Shown here: positions 1 to 12,779 of the stretch, piece after piece
Layout: each line of letters starts with the position of its first letter
Numbering within the stretch: position 1 is the stretch's first letter
DNA from: Actinophytocola sp.
GTDB lineage: Bacteria; Actinomycetota; Actinomycetes; Mycobacteriales; Pseudonocardiaceae
Length of the DNA stretch: 64,000 bases
NCBI GenBank assembly: GCA_009377395.1
Contig: WHUB01000011.1
Location: forward strand, 1-64,000
Reading direction: 5' to 3'
Translations under genes and position numbers: made by a program
Notes under the pieces: model-generated
The model's input: only the letters and a program-made list of their open reading frames with translations
Database searches by the model: none
What the model was told of the DNA's origin: nothing

Positions 1-87
1 CGGCTGTCCGCGCTGCCCACCGCGGGCAACACCACCAACGGCGCCCCCTGCGCCCCCGGCTGCTGCGAACCCCCCACGCGACGGTAG
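1..87 (+). CDS. 3' end of a second ferrochelatase-like gene (partial)
   Basis: The first 28 codons plus TAG are the C-terminal tail of a coproporphyrin ferrochelatase. The stretch matches the tail of the complete hemH at 12683-12769 at 85 of 87 positions. One difference is synonymous and one changes Leu to Pro within the cysteine cluster (CAPGCC here, CALGCC there). The cysteines are those expected of the [2Fe-2S]-binding tail of actinobacterial ferrochelatases. The gene begins outside the window, so it could be a full paralogue, a fragment carried with the adjoining repeat element, or a duplicated contig end. The similarity continues a little past the stop codon into a GTCGTGTCC motif. Confidence 0.7.
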   Translation, partial: RLSALPTAGNTTNGAPCAPGCCEPPTRR

Positions 88-97
88 GTGGGCTTGC

Positions 98-160
98 GTC
101 GTGTCCCACACTCAGGGCGCCGAGTTCGACATTGGGAAACGCCGCGAGTGTGGAACACGC
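98..160. repeat. Intergenic inverted-repeat element, relative of the 12.8 and 53.0 kb elements
   Basis: A GTCGTGTCC motif starts the element. Arms at 101-113 and 146-158 are inverted repeats matching at 12 of 13 positions. The loop holds a 16 bp segment (118-133) found identically at 53073-53088 in another element of the window. The element overlaps the 3' end of the minus-strand gene that stops at 112. Its position just after a ferrochelatase stop codon mirrors the element after hemH at 12780. It may act as a transcription terminator; this is inference. Confidence 0.6.
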
Positions 161-492
161 AGGCCGCGCGGGGCGTCGAACAGCCGGATCATCTTCTCCG
201 GCCGTACGACCCAGCCCTGGGTCGCCCGCTGCGGGTGGCGGTCGATCGGCGCGCGGTCGAGCCTGGTGTGCGTCGTCGACTCGACCAGGGCGCTGAGGCC
301 GACCTTGTGCTCCGTCTCCGCCGGCTCGCTGTGGTGCGAGGTCGGCCGGCCGATGACGGTGTCGGCCCCAGCAGAGAACACCAGGACGGCGACGAGACCG
401 AGCGCGACGAGCAGCACGCCGGAGATGACGGCGGCGAGCCGGGTCGACACGGTGTCCTCGCGGGATGCCCGCGAGCTGCTGTGTTTTGTCAC
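112..492 (-). CDS. Small single-pass membrane protein, hypothetical
   Basis: The 126-residue product has a Ser/Arg-rich cytoplasmic start, one hydrophobic segment at about residues 17-42 (from RLAAVISGVLL to VFSAG) and a hydrophilic outer part of about 80 residues. The start is GTG. The last 15 or so codons run through the inverted-repeat element at 98-160, so the C-terminus is probably recent and not conserved. The upstream region (493-619) contains an AT-rich tract, TATATATA at 548-555, unusual in this sequence and possibly part of its promoter. I do not recognise the family. Confidence 0.55.
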   Translation of the reverse strand: MTKHSSSRASREDTVSTRLAAVISGVLLVALGLVAVLVFSAGADTVIGRPTSHHSEPAETEHKVGLSALVESTTHTRLDRAPIDRHPQRATQGWVVRPEKMIRLFDAPRGLRVPHSRRFPMSNSAP

Positions 493-619
493 GAAGCCGA
501 AGTTTCCTCATCTGCGCAGGAGTCATTACGACTGGACCGACTTGTCCTATATATACGACCGGATGACCGAAACGTTACGGCGCAGATGTCCCAATTGACC
601 TGTGGTGCTCGTCACGCAC

Positions 620-1336
620 TCAGCCGAGGACGCCGCGCAGCAGCAGCGCGGCGGCGCTGCCCACGGCCACGACGAGCACGGCGGGGCGCATCCAGCGGCC
701 GTCGATGAACCGGCGCAGCGGGTTGGACAGCAGGAATCCGGCGACGAGGAATGGCAGCAACATCGCGGCCCGCAGCGCGGGCTCGGCGTGGACGGCGCCC
801 GACAGCGCGAGGCCGCCGATCGAGGCGGCGGTGCCGACCGCGAAGTACACCGCCATCGTGGCGCGGATGGTGGGACCGGAATGGTGCTGGTACAGCAGGG
901 CGATCGGCGGGCCGCCGATCGCGGCCGCCGTGCCGAGGACGCCGCTGGCGACCCCGGCGACCAGCAGCGAGCGTGGCGTCGGGCTCGGCCGCCAGCTCAG
1001 CAGGGACAGTCCGACGCAGATCAGCACGGACAGTGCGACCGCGATCGAGAACGGGCCCTGCGGCAGCAGTGCGACGGCGGCGACGCCGAGGCCGATGCCG
1101 GGCAGCCTGCCGATCATCGCCCAGCCGACGCCCCGCCAGTCGGCGTGGTTGTGCTCGCGGGCCACCGCGAGCAGGGCGTGCACCATGGCGATGAGCAGCA
1201 GCGGCACCGGCACCAGGCTCGGATCGGTGAGTGCGAGCAGCGGGGCGACGACCAGGTTCATGCCGTAGCCGACGACGCCCTGCACGAGCGCGCCGAACAG
1301 CATGACCAGCCCCGCGACCAGCAACGTGATGGTCAC
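620..1336 (-). CDS. TauE/SafE-family membrane transporter
   Basis: A 238-residue, very hydrophobic protein with about eight predicted membrane segments. It has the two-fold repeated arrangement of the TauE/SafE (DUF81) family, including GALVQGVVGYGMN near the N-terminus and the second-half counterpart ASGVLGTAAAIGGPP (about residues 130-145). The family exports sulfur-containing organic anions or sulfite, but the substrate cannot be read from sequence. It lies 22 bp downstream of acnA on the same strand and may be co-transcribed with it. In mycobacteria and corynebacteria this slot downstream of acn holds the TetR regulator AcnR, which is absent here. Confidence 0.85.
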   Translation of the reverse strand: MTITLLVAGLVMLFGALVQGVVGYGMNLVVAPLLALTDPSLVPVPLLLIAMVHALLAVAREHNHADWRGVGWAMIGRLPGIGLGVAAVALLPQGPFSIAVALSVLICVGLSLLSWRPSPTPRSLLVAGVASGVLGTAAAIGGPPIALLYQHHSGPTIRATMAVYFAVGTAASIGGLALSGAVHAEPALRAAMLLPFLVAGFLLSNPLRRFIDGRWMRPAVLVVAVGSAAALLLRGVLG

Positions 1337-1358
1337 GGGGCTGTCCCCAGCCGTGGGG

Positions 1359-4190
<2,832 letters not shown>

Positions 4191-4553
4191 CGAGCTCTGC
4201 GGTGTCCGGGTGCGGTGGCCAGTTTCGGGTTTGACGGGTGTCGAGTCTCGCTCATGAGCGAGACGTCGGCGAACGCGGGAGTCGCGTGCCGTGATCACCC
4301 GCACTAAACAGTACGCCTGTCCGGTTTAGGTTTCAAGACGGGATGCCGGTGGCCGAGGCCTCACTCGAATGGGTGGAAATTCGGCTTCGTGTGACTCATG
4401 TGGCTGGTGATATGTCCTCATACTAGTGAGGTAGGTGGTGAATCTGCGCCGAATGTGACAGTGTTTGCCTGCCGAAGTGGCAAGTCCGGTGCAGGGCTCA
4501 CGCGGAACCGAGATAGCGCGACGCGGGCTGTCGGACCGGGGAGGTGCAACGTC
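4191..4553. other. Divergent acnA/ripA intergenic region
   Basis: This 363 bp stretch holds no convincing gene. It must contain the acnA promoter on the minus strand and the ripA promoter and 5' leader on the plus strand. The visible structure is a 26 bp inverted repeat with arms CTAAAC at 4304-4309 and GTTTAG at 4324-4329 surrounding the candidate acn operator. The ripA leader is long, over 150 nt if transcription starts near the AT-rich CATACTAG at about 4419. A GAGGTG ribosome-binding site precedes the GTG at 4554. Confidence 0.6.
4309..4324 (-). promoter_or_regulatory. Candidate AcnR-type operator upstream of acnA
   Basis: Read on the acnA strand this is CCGGACAGGCGTACTG. It matches the published AcnR site of Corynebacterium glutamicum, which I recall as CAGNAC-NNNC-GTACTG, at every fixed position except one. 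It lies 119 bp upstream of the acnA start, a plausible promoter position, inside a wider CTAAAC/GTTTAG inverted repeat. No acnR gene neighbours acnA here, so the regulator would have to be encoded elsewhere. Confidence 0.45.
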
Positions 4554-5909
4554 GTGTCAGCCGAACAGTGGGGAAGACGAGCGCGGCGCGGGTCGCGGCG
4601 GTCGGCCGCGACAGTCGGCTGGGTCGCCGCCGTCGCCGCCGGTCTGGTGTTCGTGTTGGGAGCCGGGACGGCCGTCGCCGTTCCGCCGCCACCGCCGAAG
4701 CCAAGCGACTCCGAGATCGACGCGAGCAGGGAAGCAGTGCAGGACCGCGCCAGCCAGGTCGGCGAGCTCACCAACCAGCTGGCCGAGGCGGAAGGCAGGC
4801 TCAGCGACCTGCAGAACCAGGTGGGGCTCAAGCTGGAGCTGGCCAACAAGGCCCGGGTCGACGCCGAGAACGCGGCAACGGCCGCCGAGCGCGCGCAGGA
4901 CAGGGCGGCGCAGGCCAACAGCCAGGCGGCGCTGGCGGCCAAGGCGGTCGACGCCGCCCACAAGAAGGCCGACGAGTTCATCGCGGGCAGCTATCAGCAG
5001 GGCAGCAGGATGGGCTCGCTGTCGGCGTTCATGACGTCGAACAACGCCCAGGACGTCATGCTGCGCTCTCAGCTGCTCGACGCGCTCAGCGAGACGAAAC
5101 TCGACGCGATCGCCGAGCTGCGCTCGGCGCAGGTCAAGAAGTCGAACGCCGACGCGGCCGCACGCGAGGCACTGCAAGTGGCCGAGGCGAAGCGGCGCGA
5201 GGCCGAGCAGGCGCAGCAGGCGGCACGCACCGCCTATGCCACCGCCGTCGACGCCCGCGCCAGCCAGGCGGCGCAGGCCAGGGAGCTGACCGAGGACCGG
5301 GACGCGGTGCAGCGCGCGCTGTACGAGGCGCAGCAACGGGTCGCGGGTCTCGAGGGCCAGCGCGAGCGCTACCAGGACTGGCTCGCGGCCAAGCACAAGG
5401 AAGAGGCGCAAGAAGCACAGCAGGCGGCGGCCGCAGCCCAGCAGCAGGCAGCAGCGGCGCAGCAGAGCAGCGGCTCGGCAGCGGCCACGTCACCGACGGT
5501 CGAGACGATCATCTCCCGCGCGATGTCGCAGCTCGGCATGCCCTACGCCTGGGGCGGTGGTTACTACACCGGCCCCACCTCCGGCGTGCACGACTGGGGC
5601 GTAGCCGACAGCTACGGCGACTACAACAAGATCGGCTTCGACTGCTCCGGCCTGATGATGTACGCGTTCGCGCCGGTCGTCCAGTTGCCGCACTACAGCG
5701 GCTACCAGTACGAGTACGGCCGCAAGGTGCCGCTGTCGCAGGCGCAGCGTGGCGACATGCTGTTCTGGGGCACGTCCGGGATCCACCACGTCGCGCTGTA
5801 CCTCGGCAACGGTCAGATGATCGAGGCGATGCAGTCCGGCACGGTCATCCACGTGACGCCGGTGCGCTACTACGACATCATGCCCTACGCGGTGCGCATC
5901 GTCGGCTGA
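4554..5909 (+). CDS. ripA: NlpC/P60 peptidoglycan endopeptidase, RipA-like
   Basis: A 451-residue secreted cell-wall hydrolase. A basic N-terminus and hydrophobic segment (about residues 18-42, ending AVAV before a Pro run) form a signal peptide. A long Ala/Gln/Glu-rich coiled coil (about 55-310) precedes the C-terminal NlpC/P60 domain. The catalytic Cys is in FDCSGL (about residue 364) and the His in HHVALYLG (about 412). The final domain closely resembles RipA/RipB of M. tuberculosis, which cleave D-Glu-mDap bonds during septation. I chose GTG 4554 because the signal peptide starts there and GAGGTG lies upstream; the open frame extends earlier to 4398. Neighbours acnA and moxR match the mycobacterial order. 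Confidence 0.9.
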   Translation: MSAEQWGRRARRGSRRSAATVGWVAAVAAGLVFVLGAGTAVAVPPPPPKPSDSEIDASREAVQDRASQVGELTNQLAEAEGRLSDLQNQVGLKLELANKARVDAENAATAAERAQDRAAQANSQAALAAKAVDAAHKKADEFIAGSYQQGSRMGSLSAFMTSNNAQDVMLRSQLLDALSETKLDAIAELRSAQVKKSNADAAAREALQVAEAKRREAEQAQQAARTAYATAVDARASQAAQARELTEDRDAVQRALYEAQQRVAGLEGQRERYQDWLAAKHKEEAQEAQQAAAAAQQQAAAAQQSSGSAAATSPTVETIISRAMSQLGMPYAWGGGYYTGPTSGVHDWGVADSYGDYNKIGFDCSGLMMYAFAPVVQLPHYSGYQYEYGRKVPLSQAQRGDMLFWGTSGIHHVALYLGNGQMIEAMQSGTVIHVTPVRYYDIMPYAVRIVG

Positions 5910-5931
5910 CGCGAGCCGGGATACTGGTCCC

Positions 5932-6516
5932 ATGCGGCAGCAACCCCTGTACGGGATCGTGCTCGCGGGCGGCTCCGCCCGCAGGCTGTCCGGTGTGGAC
6001 AAACCGATGCTCACCGTCGGTGGCGTCCCGCTGCTGCGCCGGGTCGTCGACGCGCTCGGCGTGGCCCGCGAGATCGTGGTGGTAGGCCCGGTGCGGGAGG
6101 GCATCGACGGCGTGCACTGGACCCGGGAGGACCCGCCCGGCGCCGGTCCGGTCGCCGCGCTCGCCGCCGGTCTCGCCCGCTGCGCGGAGCTCGGCTGCCC
6201 GCCCGGCAGCGACGTCGCCGTCCTCGCCGGTGACCTCGCCGGGCTCGGCGCGGACACGGTGGCGACGCTGCGGGCGGCCATCGGCGACAACGACGGCGCG
6301 GTGCTCGTCGACCCGGACGGGCGGCGGCAGTGGCTGGCCGGAGTGTGGCGGGCGGACGCGCTGCGCGCGGCCCTGCCCGCCGAGCCGGCGGGCGCCGCGC
6401 TGCACGCGACGCTCGGCACGCTGGCGGTCACCGACGTCGCGGCCTCGGCGCGGCAGGCGGCCGACGTCGACACCCAGGACGATCTGCGCCGCGCCCGCGA
6501 GACGCACGGCGGGTGA
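5932..6516 (+). CDS. mobA: MobA-like nucleotidyltransferase
   Basis: A 194-residue protein of the MobA/NTP-transferase fold. The nucleotide-binding signature LAGGSARRLSGVDKPML is at residues 11-27, and a metal-binding Asp is likely in VLAGDLAGL (about residue 99). MobA attaches GMP to molybdopterin to form the guanine dinucleotide cofactor. It sits 22 bp after ripA and is not part of the mycobacterial version of this cluster, so it appears to be a lineage-specific insertion. No other molybdenum-cofactor genes are in the window. The exact nucleotide and acceptor are inferred from family only. Confidence 0.8.
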   Translation: MRQQPLYGIVLAGGSARRLSGVDKPMLTVGGVPLLRRVVDALGVAREIVVVGPVREGIDGVHWTREDPPGAGPVAALAAGLARCAELGCPPGSDVAVLAGDLAGLGADTVATLRAAIGDNDGAVLVDPDGRRQWLAGVWRADALRAALPAEPAGAALHATLGTLAVTDVAASARQAADVDTQDDLRRARETHGG

Positions 6517-6626
6517 GCTTTCACAGCGGCATTACCGCTGGTGCGCCACGGTGAAGGATGGCGTAGCTGTCACCCTGGGGGTAGTGCGGTGGGCTGGGCC
6601 TGACACGACATCCGAGGGAGGCACAC

Positions 6627-7691
<1,065 letters not shown>

Positions 7692-7699
7692 GGAGGGTT

Positions 7700-8644
7700 G
7701 TGCCACCGATCGACGAGGGACCGCGTCCGGCGTGGGCGCCGCCCGTGCTGCGGGGGGACCGGCTCGAGGCCGGGTTGCGCACGCTCGAGCTCGAGGTGCG
7801 GCGGCGCTTGGACGGCCTGCTGCAGGGCAACCACCTCGGCCTGGTGCCGGGCCCCGGCTCCGAGCCGGGCGAGGTGCGGCCGTACCAGCCCGGCGACGAC
7901 GTGCGGCGGATGGACTGGGCGGTCACCGCGCGCACGACGACGCCGCACATCCGCGACCGCGTCGCCGACCGGGAGCTGGAGACGTGGATCGTCGCGGACC
8001 TGTCGGCGAGCCTCGACTTCGGCTCCGCGCTCTGCGAGAAGCGTGACCTCGTGGTGTGCGCCGTCGCCGCGATCGCGCACCTGACCGGCGGCAGCGGCAA
8101 CCGGATCGGCGCACTGGTCTCGACAGGTGCTCGGACGACGCGGATCCCGGCGCGCGGCGGGCTCAGCCACGCCCGCGGTCTGGTCAAGACCGTCGCCACC
8201 ACCGAGCGGGCACCGACCGGCACGCACGGCGACCTCGCCAGCGCGGTGGAAGAGCTGCGGCGTCCGCCCCGGCGGCGGGGCCTGGTCGTGGTGGTCTCCG
8301 ACTTCCTCGGCGGCACCGAGTGGCAGCGTCCGCTGCGGGCGCTGTCGGCGCGGCACGACCTGATCGGCATCGAGGTGCTCGACCCGCGCGACATCGACCT
8401 GCCCGACGTCGGCACCGTCGTGCTCGCCGACCCCGAGTCCGGCAGGCAGCGCGAGGTGCACGCGTCGGCGTTGCTGCGTAAGGAGTTCGCCGCGGCGGCC
8501 GCCGCGCACCGCGAGGAGGTCGCGCGGGGACTGCGGCGCGCGGGCGCGGGACAGCTGACGCTGCGCACCGACTCCGACTGGATCGCCGACACCGTGCGGT
8601 TCGTCGTCGAACGCAAACGCCGCTGGTCGGGGGCGGTCGGATGA
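7700..8644 (+). CDS. DUF58 domain protein of the MoxR operon
   Basis: A 314-residue protein with the DUF58 signature GEVRPYQPGDDVRRMDWAVTA (about residues 57-77) and a degenerate VWA-like fold (WIVADLSASLDFGS, later LVVVVSDFLGG). Genes of this type always accompany MoxR and are thought to bridge the ATPase and the membrane VWA protein. The GTG start at 7700 lies only eight bases after the moxR stop, with GGGAGGG directly upstream. An apparent open frame reaching back to 6230 is an accidental out-of-phase extension through moxR. The 3' end overlaps the next gene in an ATGA. Confidence 0.88.
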   Translation: MPPIDEGPRPAWAPPVLRGDRLEAGLRTLELEVRRRLDGLLQGNHLGLVPGPGSEPGEVRPYQPGDDVRRMDWAVTARTTTPHIRDRVADRELETWIVADLSASLDFGSALCEKRDLVVCAVAAIAHLTGGSGNRIGALVSTGARTTRIPARGGLSHARGLVKTVATTERAPTGTHGDLASAVEELRRPPRRRGLVVVVSDFLGGTEWQRPLRALSARHDLIGIEVLDPRDIDLPDVGTVVLADPESGRQREVHASALLRKEFAAAAAAHREEVARGLRRAGAGQLTLRTDSDWIADTVRFVVERKRRWSGAVG

Positions 8645-9624
8645 GCCTGACGGGGTTCACCTCGCCCGCGTGGTTCCTGCTGTTGATCGTCGCCGCCTTG
8701 CTGGTGGCGGGCTACATGCTCGCGCTGCGGGCGCGGCGCAGGCGCACGCTGCGGTTCGCCAACCTCGCCATGCTGGAACGGGTCGGCGCCACCCGGCAGG
8801 GCATGGTGCGGCACGTGCCGCCCGCGCTGCTGATCGTGGCGCTGATCCTGCTGACGACCGCGCTCGCGGGCCCGACGGCCGAGCAACGGGTGCCGCGCAA
8901 CCGCGCGACGGTGATGCTGGTGATGGACACCTCGCTGTCGATGGAGGCGGCCGACATCCCGCCGAACCGGCTGGTGGCCGCGCAGCGGTCGGCGACGTCG
9001 TTCGTCAGGGGCATGACGCCCGGCGTCAACATCGGTCTGGTGTCGTTCGCGGGAACCGCGAGCGTGCTGGTGCCGCCGACGACCGACCGCAAGGGCACCA
9101 TCCACGCGATCGACCGGCTGCAGCTCGCCGAGTCAACCGCGACCGGCGAGGGAATCTTCGCCGCGATGCAGGCGATCGACAGCTTCTCCGCCGTCGTCGG
9201 CGGTCCGAGCGGCCCACCGCCCGCCAGGATCGTGCTCATGGCGGACGGCAAACAGGTCTCGCCGACCGAGAACATGAACGACCCGCGAGGCGCGTTCACC
9301 GCCGCCCGTGCCGCCAGGAAGGCGAACGTGCCGATCTCCACGATCTCGTTCGGCACCGCGCACGGCACGGTGGAGATCGAGCGTCGCAGCTATCCCGTCC
9401 CCGCGGACGACGCCGCGATGCGCCAGATCGCTCGGATCTCCGGCGGCGACTACTACAAGGCGGCGTCCGCTGGTCAGCTCGACAACGTCTACGAGGATCT
9501 CGGCGAGCAGATCGGCTACGAGGTCAAGAAAGCCGACGCGAGCAAGCCGTGGCTGGCGCTCGGCACGCTCGCGCTGATCGCCGGGGCCGGTTCGGCGTTG
9601 TTCATCGGCCAGCGGCTGCCCTAG
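8641..9624 (+). CDS. VWA-domain membrane protein (Rv1481-like)
   Basis: A 327-residue BatA-like protein. Two N-terminal membrane segments (about residues 8-28 and 58-79) precede a von Willebrand A domain whose metal-ion site begins DTSLSMEA (about residue 98) and continues with the conserved Thr and Asp regions. A third membrane segment closes the protein (about 303-322). It overlaps DUF58 by 4 bp, indicating translational coupling and a three-gene MoxR system that in mycobacteria is linked to cell-envelope integrity. Its stop overlaps that of the convergent trmL gene in a shared CTAG. Confidence 0.92.
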   Translation: MSLTGFTSPAWFLLLIVAALLVAGYMLALRARRRRTLRFANLAMLERVGATRQGMVRHVPPALLIVALILLTTALAGPTAEQRVPRNRATVMLVMDTSLSMEAADIPPNRLVAAQRSATSFVRGMTPGVNIGLVSFAGTASVLVPPTTDRKGTIHAIDRLQLAESTATGEGIFAAMQAIDSFSAVVGGPSGPPPARIVLMADGKQVSPTENMNDPRGAFTAARAARKANVPISTISFGTAHGTVEIERRSYPVPADDAAMRQIARISGGDYYKAASAGQLDNVYEDLGEQIGYEVKKADASKPWLALGTLALIAGAGSALFIGQRLP

Positions 9625-10091
9625 CGGTCTGCGGCCCCGGTGAAGCCGTGCTGCCGCCAGGCCTCGTACACCACGATGGACGCCGAGTTCGCGAGGTTCA
9701 GCGAGCGCGACCCGGGCGCCATCGGCAGCGACACCCGGTCGGTGATGGCATCCGAGCCGGTGACCTCGGCGGGCAGGCCGACCGACTCCGGGCCGAACAG
9801 CAGCACGTCGCCCGGCTGGTAGGCGATGTCGGCGTAGCAGCGGGCCGCGGTCGTCGCGAAGGCGTAGATGGCGGCATGGCCGAATGCGGTGCGTGCGGTG
9901 TCGAGGTCGGGATGGACGTGGGTCGTCGTGAGCTCGTGATAGTCCAGCCCGGCGCGCCGGAGCTGCTTGGCCGCGAGCGAGAACCCGAGCGGCTCGATCA
10001 GGTGCAGCTCGCAGCCGGTGTTGGCGGCGAGCCGGATGGCGTTTCCGGTGTTCGGCGGGATCTCCGGCTGGTAGAACGCGATGCGGAACAC
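9621..10091 (-). CDS. trmL: tRNA (cytidine/uridine-2'-O-)-methyltransferase TrmL
   Basis: A 156-residue SPOUT-class methyltransferase, the typical length of TrmL/YibK. The N-terminus FYQPEIPPNTGNAIRLAA and the knot-forming C-terminal segments LLFGPESVGLP and LPMAPGSRSLNLANSASIV are family hallmarks for S-adenosylmethionine binding. The enzyme methylates the 2'-O of wobble position 34 in leucine tRNAs. It runs against the MoxR operon and shares four bases with the VWA gene's stop codon. Mtb has an unrelated gene (Rv1482c) at this point. Confidence 0.9.
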   Translation of the reverse strand: MFRIAFYQPEIPPNTGNAIRLAANTGCELHLIEPLGFSLAAKQLRRAGLDYHELTTTHVHPDLDTARTAFGHAAIYAFATTAARCYADIAYQPGDVLLFGPESVGLPAEVTGSDAITDRVSLPMAPGSRSLNLANSASIVVYEAWRQHGFTGAADR

Positions 10092-10158
10092 CCCCGAATC
10101 ATGTCATCCGGCATGGTTCACACCACTCCGCCCGCCCGACTGGTGGGTAACTCGATAG

Positions 10159-10905
<747 letters not shown>

Positions 10906-10939
10906 TCCTTCCCACCACGACCCCTGAACTGGAGACACG

Positions 10940-11710
10940 GTGTCTGGACTTCTCGAAGGCAAGCGACTGCTGATCACCGGCGTGATCACCGACGCGTCGA
11001 TCGCGTTCCACGCGGCGAAGGCCGCGCAGGAACAGGGCGCCACCGTGGTGCTCACCGGGTTCGGCCGGATCCGGCTCGTCGAGCGCATCGCCAAGCGGCT
11101 GCCGCAGGAGGCGCCGGTGGTCGAGCTGGACGTGCAGAACGGCGAGCACCTTGAGACGCTGGCCGAGCGGGTCGGCGCGCACGTCGACGGGCTCGACGGC
11201 GTGCTGCACTCGATCGGCTACGCGAACCCGGAGACCTGCCTCGGCGCGCCGTTTCTCGACGCGCCGTGGTCCGACGTCGGCCCGGCGCTGGAGGTCTCGT
11301 CGTACTCCTACGCCTCGGTGGTCAAGGCGGTGGCCCCGCTGCTGCGCGAGGGCGCGTCGGTGATCGGTATGGACTTCGACGCGCGGGTGGCATGGCCCGC
11401 CTACAACTGGATGGGCGTGGCCAAGGCGGCGCTCGAGTCGGTGAACCGGTACCTAGCCCGCGAGCTGGGGCCGAGGGGCGTCAGGGCGAACCTGGTCTCG
11501 GCCGGGCCAGTCAAGACGATGGCCGCCAAGTCGATCCCCGGCTTCGAACAGCTCGAGGAGGGCTGGAGCGACCGGGCGCCACTCGGCTGGGACACGCTCG
11601 ACCCGACCCCGGTGGCGAAGACGATCTGCGCGGTGTTCTCGGACTGGCTGCCCGCCACGACCGGCTCGATGATCATGGTTGACGGCGGGGTGCACGCCAC
11701 CGGCCAGTAG
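10940..11710 (+). CDS. inhA: Enoyl-ACP reductase (FabI/InhA family)
   Basis: A 256-residue NADH-dependent enoyl-ACP reductase. The classic ENR features are present: [14 protein letters not shown] at the N-terminus, HSIGYA, and the catalytic YNWMGVAK (Tyr and Lys seven residues apart). It carries out the last step of the elongation cycle. Compared with M. tuberculosis InhA (269 residues) the segment between AGPVKT and LEEGW is shorter by about 13 residues. That segment forms the substrate loop that lets InhA accept very long chains. Operon with fabG and hemH. The start is GTG after a short 34 bp spacer. Confidence 0.93.
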   Translation: MSGLLEGKRLLITGVITDASIAFHAAKAAQEQGATVVLTGFGRIRLVERIAKRLPQEAPVVELDVQNGEHLETLAERVGAHVDGLDGVLHSIGYANPETCLGAPFLDAPWSDVGPALEVSSYSYASVVKAVAPLLREGASVIGMDFDARVAWPAYNWMGVAKAALESVNRYLARELGPRGVRANLVSAGPVKTMAAKSIPGFEQLEEGWSDRAPLGWDTLDPTPVAKTICAVFSDWLPATTGSMIMVDGGVHATGQ

Positions 11711-11713
11711 CGG

Positions 11714-12769
11714 GTGCGCGACACTACTGCGGTGAGCTTCGACGCCCTGCTCTGGCTGTCCTTCGGTGGCCCGGAAGGCCCCGACGACGTGATGCCGTTC
11801 CTGGAGAACGTGACCCGGGGCAGGGGAGTGCCGCGGGAACGACTGGCGGCCGTCGCCGAGCACTACCAGCACTTCGGCGGCGTCTCGCCGATCAACGAGC
11901 TGAACCGGCGCGCGATCAAGGCGGTCGAGGCTGAGCTGGACGCGCAGGGCGTGCGGCTGCCGGTGTACTTCGGCAACCGCAACTGGCAGCCGTACGCCGA
12001 GGACGCGGTGGCCGCCATGGCGGCGAACGGCGTGCGCCGGGTGCTGGTGTTTCCCACCAGCGCCTACGGCGGCTACTCCGCCTGCCGGCAGTACGACGAG
12101 GACATCGCCCGCGCCCGCGCGGCCGTGCCGGGCGTGCCGGAGCTGGTGAAGCTGCGGCAGTTCTTCGACCACCCGCTGTTCGTCGAGTGCTTCGCCGACG
12201 CGGTGCGCGCTGCCACCGCGCGGCTCGGCGAGCAGGGGGAGCGGGCGCGGCTGGTGTTCACCGCGCACTCGATTCCGCTGTCGGCGGACGCGGCGTCCGG
12301 CCCGCCGGAGGACGGCGGCGGGCTGTACTCGCGGCAGATAGCAGCGGCGGCCCGGCTGGTGGCCGAGCGGGCTGGCGTCGCCGAGCACGACGTGGTGTGG
12401 CAGTCGCGCTCCGGTCCGCCGTCGGTGCCGTGGCTCGAGCCGGACATCGTCGACCACATCGAGGCGCTGCACGCGGCAGGGGAGACGGCCGTGGTGGTGT
12501 GCCCGGTCGGGTTCGTGTCGGACCACCTCGAGGTGATCTGGGACCTGGACAACGAAGCCGCCGAGCGGGCGGCGGAGTTGGGCATGGGCTTCGCCCGGGC
12601 TGCGACCCCGAACGACGACCCGCGCTACGCGCGGCTCGTCGTGGAGCTGGTGCGTGAGCAGCTGTCCGGCGCCCCGCCCCGTCGGCTGTCCGCGCTGCCC
12701 ACCGCGGGCAACACCACCAACGGCGCCCCCTGCGCCCTCGGCTGCTGCGAACCTCCCACGCGACGGTAG
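11714..12769 (+). CDS. hemH: Coproporphyrin ferrochelatase HemH/CpfC
   Basis: A 351-residue ferrochelatase that inserts iron into coproporphyrin III, the actinobacterial/firmicute route to heme. Family segments include [19 protein letters not shown] and [15 protein letters not shown], and the metal-site His is in FTAHSIP. A central Cys (SACRQ) plus the C-terminal CALGCC are the likely [2Fe-2S] ligands found in actinobacterial enzymes. It begins three bases after inhA ends. The GTG at 11714 or the one at 11732 could be the start, and neither has a clear ribosome-binding site, so translational coupling is likely. The last 87 bp are duplicated at the window start. Confidence 0.95.
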   Translation: MRDTTAVSFDALLWLSFGGPEGPDDVMPFLENVTRGRGVPRERLAAVAEHYQHFGGVSPINELNRRAIKAVEAELDAQGVRLPVYFGNRNWQPYAEDAVAAMAANGVRRVLVFPTSAYGGYSACRQYDEDIARARAAVPGVPELVKLRQFFDHPLFVECFADAVRAATARLGEQGERARLVFTAHSIPLSADAASGPPEDGGGLYSRQIAAAARLVAERAGVAEHDVVWQSRSGPPSVPWLEPDIVDHIEALHAAGETAVVVCPVGFVSDHLEVIWDLDNEAAERAAELGMGFARAATPNDDPRYARLVVELVREQLSGAPPRRLSALPTAGNTTNGAPCALGCCEPPTRR

Positions 12770-12779
12770 GCCCGCTTGG

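Noticed and set aside
4440-4553. Resemblance of the ripA leader (GGTGAATC followed by CCGAAT) to the c-di-AMP ydaO riboswitch
   Set aside because: The two pieces are only four bases apart and the paired stems needed for the fold are not visible.
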